Notes: generated from the sequence alone by a model not told the origin. Numbered from the stretch's first letter, positions 1 through 9,404 are shown. The stretch: DNA of 64,000 nucleotides from QHXW01 sp963847515 (GCA_963847515.1 CAWKAA010000003.1:372001-436000); one strand, 5' to 3'. Program-made: numbers and translations.

Positions 1-441
1 CCCGCGCCTGCACCAGGCGCAACCCTTTTGCTCGTTGATGACAATCCGCACGGTCTCATCGCCCGCCGTACGGTTCTCGAAGAGCTTGGGTACGTGGTGC
101 ACACCTGCTCCTGCGGAGACGAAGCCCTCAAGGTTTTCGCCTCGATTAAAGTAGACCTGGTGATCACGGATTTCCGAATGCCCAATATGGACGGCGTGGA
201 GTTGATCGCGAGCATGCGGCAGATGCGCGACGATCTCCCCGTCATTCTGTTGTCCGGATTCGTCGAGCCGCTTGGCTTGACGGAGAAATCGACTGGCGCC
301 GACGTGGTGCTGTCGAAAAGCGCGGGCGAGGTCGGGTTGCTGATCCGCTCCGTGCGGCGGTTGTTGAACCGGCAGCCGTCTCGCAAGCCCCTGGAATCGG
401 AGCGAGTTCCCAGTTCAAAGATCGCCCGCGACATTGGATAA
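1..441 (+). CDS. Response regulator receiver domain (5' partial)
   Basis: A CheY-like receiver domain at the C-terminus of a protein that starts before the window. The reading frame is open from base 1 and a TTG at 28 lies inside the conserved first strand, so it is probably not the true start. The acidic pair is in LLVDDNP, the phosphoacceptor aspartate in VITDFRMPNMDG, and the conserved lysine in VLSKSAGE. The upstream residues are Ala/Pro-rich, as in an interdomain linker, so the missing part could be another signalling domain. It ends in a short basic tail without an output domain. It lies 23 bases before the GH3 gene on the same strand; a functional link is not evident. Confidence 0.75.
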   Translation, partial: PAPAPGATLLLVDDNPHGLIARRTVLEELGYVVHTCSCGDEALKVFASIKVDLVITDFRMPNMDGVELIASMRQMRDDLPVILLSGFVEPLGLTEKSTGADVVLSKSAGEVGLLIRSVRRLLNRQPSRKPLESERVPSSKIARDIG

Positions 442-464
442 GACGAGGTAACCTGGCTCAGAAA

Positions 465-2216
465 TTGCTTCTTCTCGTCTTAGCCGTCGCCATTCAGGCG
501 CCGGGCGCTGCTCCGGATCGAACCGCCCAAAAAAATGTCACACGCTTGCTGAAAGCGTTGAGCCTGCGTGACAAAGCCGCGCAGCTGGTGATGATTCCGT
601 TCAGCGGGCATGCCATCAGTACGCGCACGCGGGAATACCGCAAGTTCGTGCACCTGATTCGCGACGTCCACGTTGGTGGGCTGATTCTGGTGAACGTGGC
701 CCAAGGGCGCCTGGTGCAGCGTCCAGAGCCTCACGAACTGGCTTCTTTCGTGAACCGGTTGCAACGCATGAGCCCGCTGCCGTTACTGGTTTCCGGCGAT
801 TTTGAGCGCGGCGCTTCCATGCGGGTGAACGGCACCACTGTATTTCCCCACGCCATGGCGTTCGCCGCGGCGGGCGATCCGGCGCTTACCCGCTACGAAG
901 GCGAAGTCACGGCAAAAGAATCGCGTGCCATCGGAGTGCAATGGGTCTTCTACCCGGATGCCGATGTCAATAATAATCCCGATAACCCCATCATAAATAT
1001 CCGGTCGTTCGGCGAAAACCCGCAGGTGGTGACTCGCCATGTGGAGGCGTTCATCGAGGGGGCGGAATCGGATCGCCGCGCCCGTGTGCTCACCACAGCC
1101 AAACACTTTCCCGGCCACGGAGACACCGCCACGGATACGCACCTCGGCCTGGCGACCATTACGGCCGATCGACAGCATCTCGACCAGGTGGAACTGGTTC
1201 CATTTCGCGCAGCCATCGCTAAGGGTGTCGATTCGGTGATGACGGCGCATATCTCGGTGCCCGCCCTGAATACGGGTGAAGTCCCGTCGACGCTTTCACC
1301 CGAGATTCTCACCAAACTGTTGCGCGACGAGATGCACTTCCAGGGCCTGACCGTGACCGACGCGCTGGACATGGGCGCAATTGTTAAAGCTTTTGGCCCC
1401 GCCGATGCTTCGGTCAAAGCGCTAGAGGCGGGCGCGGATGTGCTGCTCATGCCGCCCGACGCGGAGGTCGCGGTCAACGCCATTGTGGCCGCGGTCCGGC
1501 GTGGACGGATCTCCCAAAAGCGGTTGGACCAGAGTGTGTCGCGAGTGCTCGCCGCCAAGATGAAGTTGGGGCTCGATCGTGGCCGCCTGGTGGATCTGGA
1601 GGCGATCGATGACGTGGTCAACTCGCCCGAAGCCAACGAGCGCGCGCAGGAAGTAGCGGATCGAGCCGTCACGCTGCTTCGCAATGACACACAGATTCCC
1701 CTGCGGCAGCCGCTGAAGACCTGCTTCGTGGTGCTAGCGGAGAGTCACTATTCGAACGAAGGCCTGGTGTTTACGCAGGAGATTCACAAGCGCACCCCGG
1801 ATGCCCTGGTTCTGACGCTCGATCCGTCCCTGCCCGACGCCGCGCTGGATGTGGCCGCGACTCGGGTGGGATTTTGCGACGCGACCGTGGTAGCGGCGTT
1901 CGTCTCGGTAGCGGCGCGCGCGAACACTGCGTTATCGCCCGAATTCGCGAAATTGGTCGACACGCTGATTGCGCTGGGCAAACCAGTGACGCTGATCGCT
2001 CTGGGCAATCCTTATCTGCTGCGCGCGTTCCCGAAAGTCGCCGCCTACCTGACGACGTACAGCACGGTGGCGCCGTCTGAAATGTCGGCCGTCAAAGCCT
2101 TATTCGGCGAGATGCCTATCCGCGGACGATTGCCGGTCACCATTCCGGACCTGGCAAAGTATGGCGACGGCATTCAGTTGCCGGCTACCGCCGCGGCATC
2201 CGCTACGCCGAAATAA
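465..2216 (+). CDS. Glycoside hydrolase family 3 (NagZ-like beta-N-acetylhexosaminidase)
   Basis: A 583-residue secreted GH3 enzyme. The N-terminus is a short hydrophobic signal peptide (about residues 1-15). The GH3 N-terminal barrel carries KHFPGHGDT near residue 212 followed by DTH, the NagZ-type signature whose histidine acts as acid/base partner, and VTDALDMGA near residue 297, which holds the catalytic aspartate nucleophile. Residues beyond about 390 form the C-terminal alpha/beta domain found in longer GH3 proteins. NagZ-like members release N-acetylglucosamine from muropeptides or chitin-like glycans; the exact substrate cannot be read from sequence. The start is TTG at 465 with a purine-rich GAGG about 15 bases upstream, so the start is only moderately certain. 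Confidence 0.85.
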   Translation: MLLLVLAVAIQAPGAAPDRTAQKNVTRLLKALSLRDKAAQLVMIPFSGHAISTRTREYRKFVHLIRDVHVGGLILVNVAQGRLVQRPEPHELASFVNRLQRMSPLPLLVSGDFERGASMRVNGTTVFPHAMAFAAAGDPALTRYEGEVTAKESRAIGVQWVFYPDADVNNNPDNPIINIRSFGENPQVVTRHVEAFIEGAESDRRARVLTTAKHFPGHGDTATDTHLGLATITADRQHLDQVELVPFRAAIAKGVDSVMTAHISVPALNTGEVPSTLSPEILTKLLRDEMHFQGLTVTDALDMGAIVKAFGPADASVKALEAGADVLLMPPDAEVAVNAIVAAVRRGRISQKRLDQSVSRVLAAKMKLGLDRGRLVDLEAIDDVVNSPEANERAQEVADRAVTLLRNDTQIPLRQPLKTCFVVLAESHYSNEGLVFTQEIHKRTPDALVLTLDPSLPDAALDVAATRVGFCDATVVAAFVSVAARANTALSPEFAKLVDTLIALGKPVTLIALGNPYLLRAFPKVAAYLTTYSTVAPSEMSAVKALFGEMPIRGRLPVTIPDLAKYGDGIQLPATAAASATPK

Positions 2217-2385
2217 TTTGGGCCGCGAACGAACGCGCCCTCACGCGAATGAATTTACGCGCATTGACGTCATCCTGATCCCTTCGCGGCCACTTCGATT
2301 GGCTCGAACAACCCGCACGCATTAACCTTGGGCATATCACCATTGGCGACTGGAATCCCAGGCCGTCTGGGCTCAACCTGTAAGT

Positions 2386-3117
2386 ATGAAGTGCTTCGCC
2401 CTGCTTGTTTCGAGCGTGGTGTTCTCTGCCTTGGTCCTGGCATCGATTCCGCATCCTCCCGCCGTGTATGTGAACGGCTCTGCCGCAGTTCCCAACGGCA
2501 CCTCAGGATCACTGAATCTGGGAGATGAGAGAGAATTTCGGTTCGATTATTCCGATGACTCGTTCAAACTTCCGTATAACCGGATCACAGGCATCCAGCT
2601 AGAGAGCAAGCCCGGCTCCAAATCGCATCTTGCTTCGAGCGTCAACTGGGTTCCAAAGCTAAACAAAAGGCAGGCGAAACTGCTGACCATTACTTATAAA
2701 GGTGAAAACGACGAGGGCGAAGCGGCCGTATTCGAGATCTCAAAGGAAGAGTTCCAGAGCATCGCGTCGATTCTGGAGGCCCGCGCGGGCATGCGCGTGC
2801 GCTATGACGAAGGAAGCCGTGGCGAAAGTCGGGACACGCGACCGGTTCAACCGCCGCCGTCCCCGGAATCCGCCCCAGTGGCCGTCACCTTCACTTCGAC
2901 GCCGCGCGGCGCCATGGTGTTCCTATTTGGACAGACAGCTGGTAGAACACCACTGACCACCAAACTTGGCCCGGGAACCTACACGGTACAGATGACCGCG
3001 AGCGGCCTGCCGCCCTGGACGCGTGATATCGATATAGAAGCCGGGAAGCCGCTGACGGTCGCGGCGGATCTCGGCCATGTTCAGCCGAATACGGTTGTGA
3101 TCACGCAAGTGCCGTAA
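2386..3117 (+). CDS. Secreted PEGA-domain protein
   Basis: A 243-residue exported protein. Residues 1-20 are a signal peptide. The middle region (about 30-140) is beta-rich with no domain I recognise; it includes a lysine-rich stretch about building a cellular response to 'YKGENDEGE'. A Pro-rich linker precedes a PEGA domain at about 168-235, with the typical pattern of a surface strand, GRTPLTTKLGPGTYTVQ and a terminal strand. PEGA domains are envelope or S-layer-associated beta domains of unknown ligand. A second, truncated PEGA fragment occurs at 20581-20769 in this window. ATG start; gene stands alone between the GH3 gene and sixA. Confidence 0.75.
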   Translation: MKCFALLVSSVVFSALVLASIPHPPAVYVNGSAAVPNGTSGSLNLGDEREFRFDYSDDSFKLPYNRITGIQLESKPGSKSHLASSVNWVPKLNKRQAKLLTITYKGENDEGEAAVFEISKEEFQSIASILEARAGMRVRYDEGSRGESRDTRPVQPPPSPESAPVAVTFTSTPRGAMVFLFGQTAGRTPLTTKLGPGTYTVQMTASGLPPWTRDIDIEAGKPLTVAADLGHVQPNTVVITQVP

Positions 3118-3130
3118 CAGGCTCGTCGCG

Positions 3131-3616
3131 CTAACCGGGACAGATATCGGGGGGTGCCATCCATTTCAGGATGCCGCTAGGATTGGGTGCGAGGAGGTCG
3201 AGGTCGATGCGCACAAACGACGCCTTGCGCATGTCGATCCGCAAGGCTGGCGAGTTGAGAAGATAAGCGGCCAGGTGGCTCAGCAAGGGTTCATGCCCAG
3301 CAAGAAGAACCTGCATTGCGTCGTGGCGGTTGCGGATCTCGTTCCAGACCCGCTGCGGAGGAGCCGACGGAATGAGAGCCTCGGTTCGCACGATGCCGGC
3401 GCGGTATGCCAGCACCTCCGCCGCGATCTCAGCGGTCTCAATGGCCCGCACGAAGGGGCTGCTCAGAATGAGCGTGGGCGCAATTTTCGCACGGCGCGCG
3501 CATTCGGCGGCGCGGCGCACTTCGTCGCGGCCGCTGGTCGTCAATTTTCGCTTCGCGTCGGAGCCCTCAGCGCTAATGTCCTCCGCTGTTCCATGGCGCA
3601 AAAGGTGAACCTGCAT
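3131..3616 (-). CDS. sixA: SixA-type phosphohistidine phosphatase
   Basis: A 161-residue histidine phosphatase-superfamily protein of SixA size. It begins MQVHLLRHGTAED, the RHG motif supplying the catalytic histidine, has SSPFVRAIETAEIA with the second arginine, and LLAGHEPLLS near residue 112 with the second catalytic histidine. SixA dephosphorylates phosphohistidine on histidine-phosphotransfer or PTS-type proteins. The start at 3616 was chosen because the RHG motif must be within the first ten residues; a much longer open frame upstream is antisense to the next gene. Only 27 bases separate this start codon from the divergent start at 3644. Confidence 0.85.
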   Translation of the reverse strand: MQVHLLRHGTAEDISAEGSDAKRKLTTSGRDEVRRAAECARRAKIAPTLILSSPFVRAIETAEIAAEVLAYRAGIVRTEALIPSAPPQRVWNEIRNRHDAMQVLLAGHEPLLSHLAAYLLNSPALRIDMRKASFVRIDLDLLAPNPSGILKWMAPPDICPG

Positions 3617-3643
3617 AGGTTGTTCCGTAAAATAACATGCAGG

Positions 3644-5212
3644 ATGGCTCGACGCATCGCCGGCGGCGCCTTGGTGGTGCTGGCGTTCACACTGACGGCG
3701 CAAGCTCAGCCCACGATCAATGGGTGCGCCGTTTTTCCCGCAAATAACGTATGGAATGCAACCGTCGACCAGCTTCCCGCGGACGCAAATTCGGCCCAGT
3801 ACGTCGCTACTATCGGCGCCACGAAGCCGGCGCACCCGGATTTCGGTTCGGGTCTGTACGCTGGCGAGCCGATCGGCATTCCGTTCATTACCGTACCCGG
3901 CACGCAGCCGAAGGTGAACGTCACCTTCGACTACGATTCGGAAAGCGATCACGGCGGATATCCAGTGCCGTCCAACGCGCCCATTGAGGGTGGCCCATCG
4001 AGCACGGGCGATCGTCACGTACTGGTGATCGATAAGGACCACTGCATTCTCTACGAACTGTATAACGCGTATGCGCATCCGGATGGAAGCTGGCATGCCG
4101 GGTCGGGAGCGATCTTCAATCTGAAATCGAATGCGCTCCGCCCTGCTGGATGGACCTCGGCCGACGCGGCGGGCTTGCCGATTTTCCCGGGCTTGATGCG
4201 CTACGACGAGGTGGCGGCGGGTGAGATTCAGCACGCCATCCGCTTCACTGCGCCGCAAACGCGCAATACCTACATCTGGCCGGCCCGGCACCAAGCTTCC
4301 AGCTTGACCGGCATGAATTATCCGCCCATGGGACAGCGTTTCCGGCTGAAGGCGTCATTCGATATCGCGGGGTTTCCGGCGGCGGTGCAGGTGATTCTGC
4401 GGGCCCTCAAAAAGTACGGAATGATTCTCGCTGATAACGGATCTTCCTGGTATCTTTCTGGTGCGCCCGATGATCGTTGGGACAATGACACGCTGCACAC
4501 GCTGTCGCAGATTCAGGGCTCGGATTTCGAGGCCGTGGACGAATCTTCTCTCATGCTGCAAGCCGATTCAGGCCAAGTGCGCGGCGCGGCTGGGCCAATT
4601 GTGAACAGCGTTGTGAACGCAGGCAGCTACAAGACCGGCGCAATCTCGCCAGGAGAGATTCTTTCGATTTTTGGTGCGGGCTTCAATGCGGACGCCAAGG
4701 TTTCGTTCGACGGTACTGCCGCACCGATCTTGTATGCCGGCGCCGGCCAGATCAACCTTGTGGCACCCTATGAAATTGCCGGCAAGACTTCCACGAATAT
4801 GACGGTGAATGTCGACGACGCCTCCAGCGCGCCGCAAACTGTGGCGGTGGCCGCCGCTGCTCCTGGTATTTTTATCGTCCTCAACCAGGACTACAGCATC
4901 AACTCCGCGTCCAACCCCGCCGCGCAGAATTCCGTGCTCGTGTTGTATGCGACCGGAGAAGGGCAGACCAACCCCCCGGGCCTTGACGGCAAGATCGCCA
5001 CAGACGTGCTGCCCAAGCCGGTACTGCCGGTGTCCGTGCTGGTAAGTGGCAAGAACGCAGTCATGCAGTACGCAGGCGCGGTCCCGCAATTCATTGCCGG
5101 CGCAATGCAAATCAACGCCCAACTGCCACCAGGCCTTGTCTCGGGCGCCTCCGTGCCACTCGTGCTAAACATCGGCGCCTTCAGCACCATGGTAAACGTA
5201 GCCATCCGGTGA
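3644..5212 (+). CDS. Secreted protein with TIGR03437-type C-terminal domain
   Basis: A 522-residue exported protein. ATG at 3644 opens a clean signal peptide (MARRIAGGALVVLAF, cleavage near AQA-Q). Residues about 25-300 form a region I do not recognise as an enzyme, with many aromatic and glycine residues. Residues about 310-522 match the TIGR03437 pattern abundant in Solibacter: NSVVNAGSY, ISPGEILSIFGAGF, GQINLVAPYEI, a VLYATGEGQTNPPG turn and the terminal MVNVAIR strand. The domain is usually C-terminal on secreted proteins and its role is unknown. An in-frame extension upstream to 3275 is antisense to sixA and rejected. Confidence 0.8.
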   Translation: MARRIAGGALVVLAFTLTAQAQPTINGCAVFPANNVWNATVDQLPADANSAQYVATIGATKPAHPDFGSGLYAGEPIGIPFITVPGTQPKVNVTFDYDSESDHGGYPVPSNAPIEGGPSSTGDRHVLVIDKDHCILYELYNAYAHPDGSWHAGSGAIFNLKSNALRPAGWTSADAAGLPIFPGLMRYDEVAAGEIQHAIRFTAPQTRNTYIWPARHQASSLTGMNYPPMGQRFRLKASFDIAGFPAAVQVILRALKKYGMILADNGSSWYLSGAPDDRWDNDTLHTLSQIQGSDFEAVDESSLMLQADSGQVRGAAGPIVNSVVNAGSYKTGAISPGEILSIFGAGFNADAKVSFDGTAAPILYAGAGQINLVAPYEIAGKTSTNMTVNVDDASSAPQTVAVAAAAPGIFIVLNQDYSINSASNPAAQNSVLVLYATGEGQTNPPGLDGKIATDVLPKPVLPVSVLVSGKNAVMQYAGAVPQFIAGAMQINAQLPPGLVSGASVPLVLNIGAFSTMVNVAIR

Positions 5213-5392
5213 GCGGGAGGCGAAGGTCAAACTTGACCCACGCCAAATGCTCACTGATTGTCAAAGCGTGCGATCAGTTGATCTTTATCGCTGCGCGTTC
5301 TTTTGAACGAGGGCCTACTGCCATCCGTGATTCGCCGGAAGTTCTTCGGATTGAACTTCATAATTGTATGGAGTATATCAATGGCAGAATTT

Positions 5393-5478
5393 GTAGCGCA
5401 GGGCCACGCCTGGGTTTGGCGGGGACCTGCGGCTTTTTCCGGGTCTCCCCGCAAACCCGGCGGGTAGCCTTGCGCTAC
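5393..5478. repeat. Dispersed palindromic repeat, copy 1 (86 bp)
   Basis: Begins GTAGCGCAGGGC and ends with the near-complementary CCTTGCGCTAC; the core contains GACCTGCGGCTTTTTC. The same ends and core occur at 16536-16639, so this is a dispersed family. The right end carries the TAG stop codon of the minus-strand membrane protein gene. The rest of the 5213-5474 gap shows no gene. The pattern resembles a REP/MITE-like element; no transposase copy is visible nearby. Confidence 0.7.
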
Positions 5479-7097
5479 ATGACTTGGTACACCACGTAGT
5501 TCGCGTTTTCGAAAAGCGGCGTCAAGCCTGGCAGCCGGTGTCTTGACTGCAGCACCAAGTAATCAATGCCAAGGCTGCGGAAGGCGATCATCGAGTTCGG
5601 ATTGAATGGCGCCGCCATCGTTTTCTGCCAGCGCGACCACCATTGTTCCCCGAAATCCTTGAAAAAATTCACTTGTCCACCGGACTTCCAATCCACGTAC
5701 ACGGCACGCAGCGCCTCGGCGCGAAAAACGCCGGGGGACAGATCTTCTTTGGCATCGGGAAATAAAAACACAGCGTCCTTTGGAGTTGAGGTGCGCGCCC
5801 ATTGCGAAAGCTGGTCGAGGTCGGCGTTGTGTAGCGGCGGATAATTTTCCATGCCGCCCCAGGTTGGAATCAGAAAGAACGGCGCCAGCGCCGCAGCAAC
5901 GATGACGGCTCTCGCCCACCGCGCAGCCGATTGAACGGTCCAAATTGCCGCCGTCGTGAGCGCGGCCAATGTAAGGATCACGAACACGCGGTTCCAGGAC
6001 GGCCACTCGACCAGCCGGTTTGCAGGTGGCAGATAGGTCAGCACAAGCCACCCGATCGCTTCTGCATAATGTTTGCCTGCGACCGCCTTGCATCCCGCCA
6101 CGGCACCCAGGATCATGGCGAAGGCGGTCACGAACAGCAACGCGCGCCCGGGCTGAAATTCCGGCATCAGCGCCCATTGCATCCGTTCCAGCAGCACGTA
6201 CGAAATGGACAGGCTGATCACTCCAATGAACGGAAGGCCGATCAGATAGTAGCGCAGAGTTTGCGGCACATCGTTGCGCACGCGCCAATACGCGACAACG
6301 GTGAGGGCGTAAAGAATCAGATAGTGCGCCAGCCGGTCTTTCCACCACATCGAGATCCAGCTATAAGACGCACGCATGCGCTGCAACTCGGCCTGATGCG
6401 GATCGAGCCGCGAGAAGAACACCGTGCCGCTTCCGTGCTGAAATCGCGAGGCGATCAGCAAAATGGTCGCAGCTCCCGCCAGCACGGCCAGGGCCGTCAG
6501 TTTCCGTTTCCTCCCCACGGTCTGCGAGGGCCAGATCGCCAGGCAGAAGTAAACCACCCAAAAGGGAACGGTGCTCGGCGGATGCAGGAGGAATGCGGCC
6601 GACGCCGCCACAGCCGCACCCAAAAACCGGTTGTGCGCCACAAGTCCGATTGCCAGAAAAATGAGCGGCACAGCGAATCCTCGAGGTACGGGCTCGTATT
6701 CAAAGATCACCACGGCCGGCCCCGTAATGAAAGCGCCCAGCGAAAAAATCGACGCCACCAGGAGCGCGAGAAGATCTGAAAGGCCTAGAGCGGTAGCCAT
6801 CAAGTACACACCCCAGATTCCCAAAGCGCGCAAGACAAACTGTTCACCTTCCAGCACGCGGCGAAAATCCAGGCCTGTTACTTTGCGCAGCGCAATCGCG
6901 GTCTCATCGTAAAGCGTGAAAGCCACGTGCGGATACTGGACGATCAGATCTTTTCCAAGCACCGTCGGATCCCACAGATGCTCCAGGATGGGCGCGTAAA
7001 TCTGGGTATCGGATTGCAGCCAGGTGTGTCCAGGAAACTGGAAAAAGTTGAGTAGCGAGATCGCCAGGATCGCCGCGCCGATCCAAACCCGTTTCAT
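5475..7097 (-). CDS. Polytopic inner-membrane protein of unknown function
   Basis: A 540-residue integral membrane protein with about ten hydrophobic segments spread from residue 5 to about 410 and a soluble C-terminal part (about 420-540). The layout, with an early extracytoplasmic loop containing acidic/His residues (WLQSDTQIY, HLWDPTVLG) and a soluble tail, resembles GT-C-like glycosyltransferases, but I cannot identify a family-defining motif and do not assign an activity. Its ATG overlaps the TGA of the upstream TPR gene (ATGA), so the two are translationally coupled. The stop codon is inside a dispersed repeat, so the original C-terminus may have been altered by repeat insertion. Confidence 0.65.
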   Translation of the reverse strand: MKRVWIGAAILAISLLNFFQFPGHTWLQSDTQIYAPILEHLWDPTVLGKDLIVQYPHVAFTLYDETAIALRKVTGLDFRRVLEGEQFVLRALGIWGVYLMATALGLSDLLALLVASIFSLGAFITGPAVVIFEYEPVPRGFAVPLIFLAIGLVAHNRFLGAAVAASAAFLLHPPSTVPFWVVYFCLAIWPSQTVGRKRKLTALAVLAGAATILLIASRFQHGSGTVFFSRLDPHQAELQRMRASYSWISMWWKDRLAHYLILYALTVVAYWRVRNDVPQTLRYYLIGLPFIGVISLSISYVLLERMQWALMPEFQPGRALLFVTAFAMILGAVAGCKAVAGKHYAEAIGWLVLTYLPPANRLVEWPSWNRVFVILTLAALTTAAIWTVQSAARWARAVIVAAALAPFFLIPTWGGMENYPPLHNADLDQLSQWARTSTPKDAVFLFPDAKEDLSPGVFRAEALRAVYVDWKSGGQVNFFKDFGEQWWSRWQKTMAAPFNPNSMIAFRSLGIDYLVLQSRHRLPGLTPLFENANYVVYQVM

Positions 7098-7771
7098 TTG
7101 GCGGGCGTCTTCTCGAGTTGTTGTCTAGTCCATACGCGAACGGGATCGAGTTCCAGCGATCTCGTGAACGCCGCGCGCGCTTCGGGGTTGTGGTGCGTCT
7201 TGCGAAGCGCCAGGCCCAACCAAAGATACGCTTCCGCGGATTTAGGATCGAGTTCGATGGCGTGCCGAAGATCGCGAAGAGCAGGTTCCGGACCGCCACC
7301 GAACATCTCGGGCTTATAGTAGTTGCCAATACCGCGCGCCAGGTAGGCGTCGGCCGACTTGCCGTCGAGGGCGATGGCCTTCGCGATCGCGTCCTCGGCC
7401 TTCTTCCCGTAGCTGATCCCAAGCAGCACGTTCGCGGGAATGACCTGGCCGTACAGCGTCCCCAGCACGCGAAAATACTCGGCATGATCAGGCTTCAGGG
7501 CCACGGCGCGCTCACCCGCGGAAATGCCGGTTTTGGCGGCGCGCTCGGCGCCGGCTTTGTCGCGAAGTTCGAGCGCAATCTCCGCCAGGTAAGACGAGGC
7601 CAGCGCCAGGCGGTATTGCGCATCGGCATCGCCCGAAGCCTTTTCGGCTGCTGTGGAAAGGTCCGCTACCGTGCGCTCGAGTCCCGGCCGGTCTTCCAGA
7701 TCGCGCAGCTTCTCCAGGTTCCCAGGGGCTGCGGCCAAAGCCGCGCTCAACAGAAAACTTATCCACATCAT
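7094..7771 (-). CDS. Secreted TPR-repeat protein
   Basis: A 225-residue protein with a signal peptide (MMWISFLLSAALAAAPG) and helical repeats of TPR type, best seen in the last third (AIALDGKSADAYLARGIGN, AIELDPKSAEAYLWLGLAL, SLELDPVRVW). It probably acts as a periplasmic scaffold. The start at 7771 is set by a TAATG overlap with the stop codon of the MFS gene; a longer open frame to 7882 lies inside the MFS gene and lacks the signal peptide at its start. Coupled to the downstream membrane protein by ATGA. The partner is unknown. Confidence 0.75.
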   Translation of the reverse strand: MMWISFLLSAALAAAPGNLEKLRDLEDRPGLERTVADLSTAAEKASGDADAQYRLALASSYLAEIALELRDKAGAERAAKTGISAGERAVALKPDHAEYFRVLGTLYGQVIPANVLLGISYGKKAEDAIAKAIALDGKSADAYLARGIGNYYKPEMFGGGPEPALRDLRHAIELDPKSAEAYLWLGLALRKTHHNPEARAAFTRSLELDPVRVWTRQQLEKTPAK

Positions 7772-8976
7772 TACAACGATGCCACGCGACGCTGGGCAGT
7801 CAGGAAATAAGTGCCCACCAGGATCAACAAGAGGCCATTTGCCGAAATCACAACCGGCGCTGAAAACATGGGAATCAGCCATCCCGAGGCCAGGTTGCCG
7901 AACGGCATGCCGCCACGAAACGCCACGTTGTAGACGCTCATTACACGGCCGCGCATCTCGTTTGCCGTGATCAACTGCACGAGCGAACTGATCATGGTAA
8001 AGGCGCCCATCAGAGCGGCTCCGGCACAGAAAAGAAATATCGAACTGAGTACCAGATTTTTCGAAAGCGCGAAGCCACCCATGGTGGCGCCCATGGCGAT
8101 TAGCATCAGCAGCGCCACGCGTCCTTTATTGTGGACGTTGCCCAGCGCAGCCACTGTCAGAGCACCCGCCACGGAGCCCAGGCCCGAGCAAACCAGCAGG
8201 ATGGTAAACGTGGTGGGTCCGCCGCGGAAGATGTCCTTCGCGAAAACCGGAAGAAACGTAATCATGGGAATCGCAAGTCCAGTCATGCAGAAGGCCAGCA
8301 CGATCAGAGCTTCCATCGCGCCTTGCTTGCGAATGAAACCGAATCCCTGCTTCATACTGTCCAGCATAGATTGACCGGTGTTTTGCGGCGCGAAACGCAG
8401 CTGCAGCATCATGAGTGAAATGATCACAAAGATGAACGATATTCCATTCAGCGCAAAGCACCACGTGGCGTTCAGCTTGGTCAGGGCGATTCCGCCCAGT
8501 ACGGGTCCGATCACACGGGCCAGGTTGAACTGGATGGAGTTCAGCGCAATGGCGTTGGGAAGATCTTCCTTCTCCACCAACATCGGCACCAGAGCGGAGT
8601 ACGCCGGACCACCAAATGATTGCGCTGTGCCCACGATAAACGAAAGGGTCAGAATGTGCCAGACGCGTACAACTCCCATCGCCGCCAGCGAAGCCAGAGT
8701 AAACGCGCAAGTTAGTTGCACCCACTGCGATCCCAGCAACAGACGGCGCCGGCTCACACGATCGGCCACCACGCCGCCGATTAGCGAAAATAGAAAAATT
8801 GGAATGTTGCCGAGGAAGGCGTCCAGCCCCAGCATGCGCGCCGAGCCGGAAATCTTATATACGAGCCAGCTTTGTGCGACAATCTGCATCCACGTGCCGA
8901 TGCTTGACGTGCAGGCGCCGAACCAGAGCACGCGAAAGTCCCGGTAATGGAAAGCTTTAAAAACGCGTTGAATCAC
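7771..8976 (-). CDS. MFS transporter (MFS_3/EntS-like)
   Basis: A 401-residue major facilitator with about 12 membrane segments. The N-terminus (FKAFHYRDFRVLWFGACTSS) and the loop 2-3 signature GGVVADRVSRRRLL are those of the MFS_3 group, which includes siderophore exporters and many uncharacterised efflux proteins. LNSIQFNLARVIGPVLGG is the typical segment-5 motif. The substrate is not predictable. It lies 10 bases downstream of the VOC gene and overlaps the TPR gene by one base, so VOC-MFS-TPR-membrane protein forms one minus-strand transcription unit. Confidence 0.85.
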   Translation of the reverse strand: MIQRVFKAFHYRDFRVLWFGACTSSIGTWMQIVAQSWLVYKISGSARMLGLDAFLGNIPIFLFSLIGGVVADRVSRRRLLLGSQWVQLTCAFTLASLAAMGVVRVWHILTLSFIVGTAQSFGGPAYSALVPMLVEKEDLPNAIALNSIQFNLARVIGPVLGGIALTKLNATWCFALNGISFIFVIISLMMLQLRFAPQNTGQSMLDSMKQGFGFIRKQGAMEALIVLAFCMTGLAIPMITFLPVFAKDIFRGGPTTFTILLVCSGLGSVAGALTVAALGNVHNKGRVALLMLIAMGATMGGFALSKNLVLSSIFLFCAGAALMGAFTMISSLVQLITANEMRGRVMSVYNVAFRGGMPFGNLASGWLIPMFSAPVVISANGLLLILVGTYFLTAQRRVASL

Positions 8977-8986
8977 AAGGCGGGGC

Positions 8987-9361
8987 TTAAGGAAGAGGCT
9001 TTTCCCGGTGGATCAGGTGAAGGATGTTGCCATCACTGTCGGTAAAGAAAACCAGCCGGTTACCTTGATTGTTGTACGGTTCGGTCAGAAACTTGACACC
9101 GGACTGTTTGAGCTGCGCATGTGCGCCATCGAAATCATCCACCTGAATCGCGAGATGGCGAATCCCTGGGTCCTTCATCTTTTGCGGCACGGGTGCCCCC
9201 TCGGAAGGGACGATTTCGAGCATGGTTCCGTTAGCGGCCTTCACGAAATAATTCCCGTCGTAAGTGTAATTAATGATGAAGCCGAGATGATCGACGTACC
9301 AGCGGGCGAGTTTCTCCGGTTGCGGCGAGGCAATCGCCGTGTGTTCCAATCCCTTGAACAT
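8987..9361 (-). CDS. VOC-family (glyoxalase/dioxygenase fold) protein
   Basis: A 124-residue vicinal-oxygen-chelate protein. The start at 9361 gives MFKGLEHTAIASPQPEKLA, the usual first strand with a metal-ligand histidine. Two beta-alpha-beta-beta-beta modules follow; RHLAIQVDDFDGA carries the second His, and FTDSDGNILHLIH the last ligand region. The fold is used by lactoylglutathione lyases, dioxygenases and resistance proteins, and this member is too generic to assign. It is the first gene of the four-gene operon with the MFS exporter, which is compatible with detoxification or resistance. Confidence 0.75.
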   Translation of the reverse strand: MFKGLEHTAIASPQPEKLARWYVDHLGFIINYTYDGNYFVKAANGTMLEIVPSEGAPVPQKMKDPGIRHLAIQVDDFDGAHAQLKQSGVKFLTEPYNNQGNRLVFFTDSDGNILHLIHREKPLP

Positions 9362-9404
9362 ATACCAGGATTGTAACAGTTGACACGCCGGCCCTGTGGC
9401 TGAG

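Noticed and set aside
3617..4294. Long minus-strand open frame extending sixA upstream
   Set aside because: It is antisense to the TIGR03437 gene, and the SixA family begins at the RHG motif near 3616.
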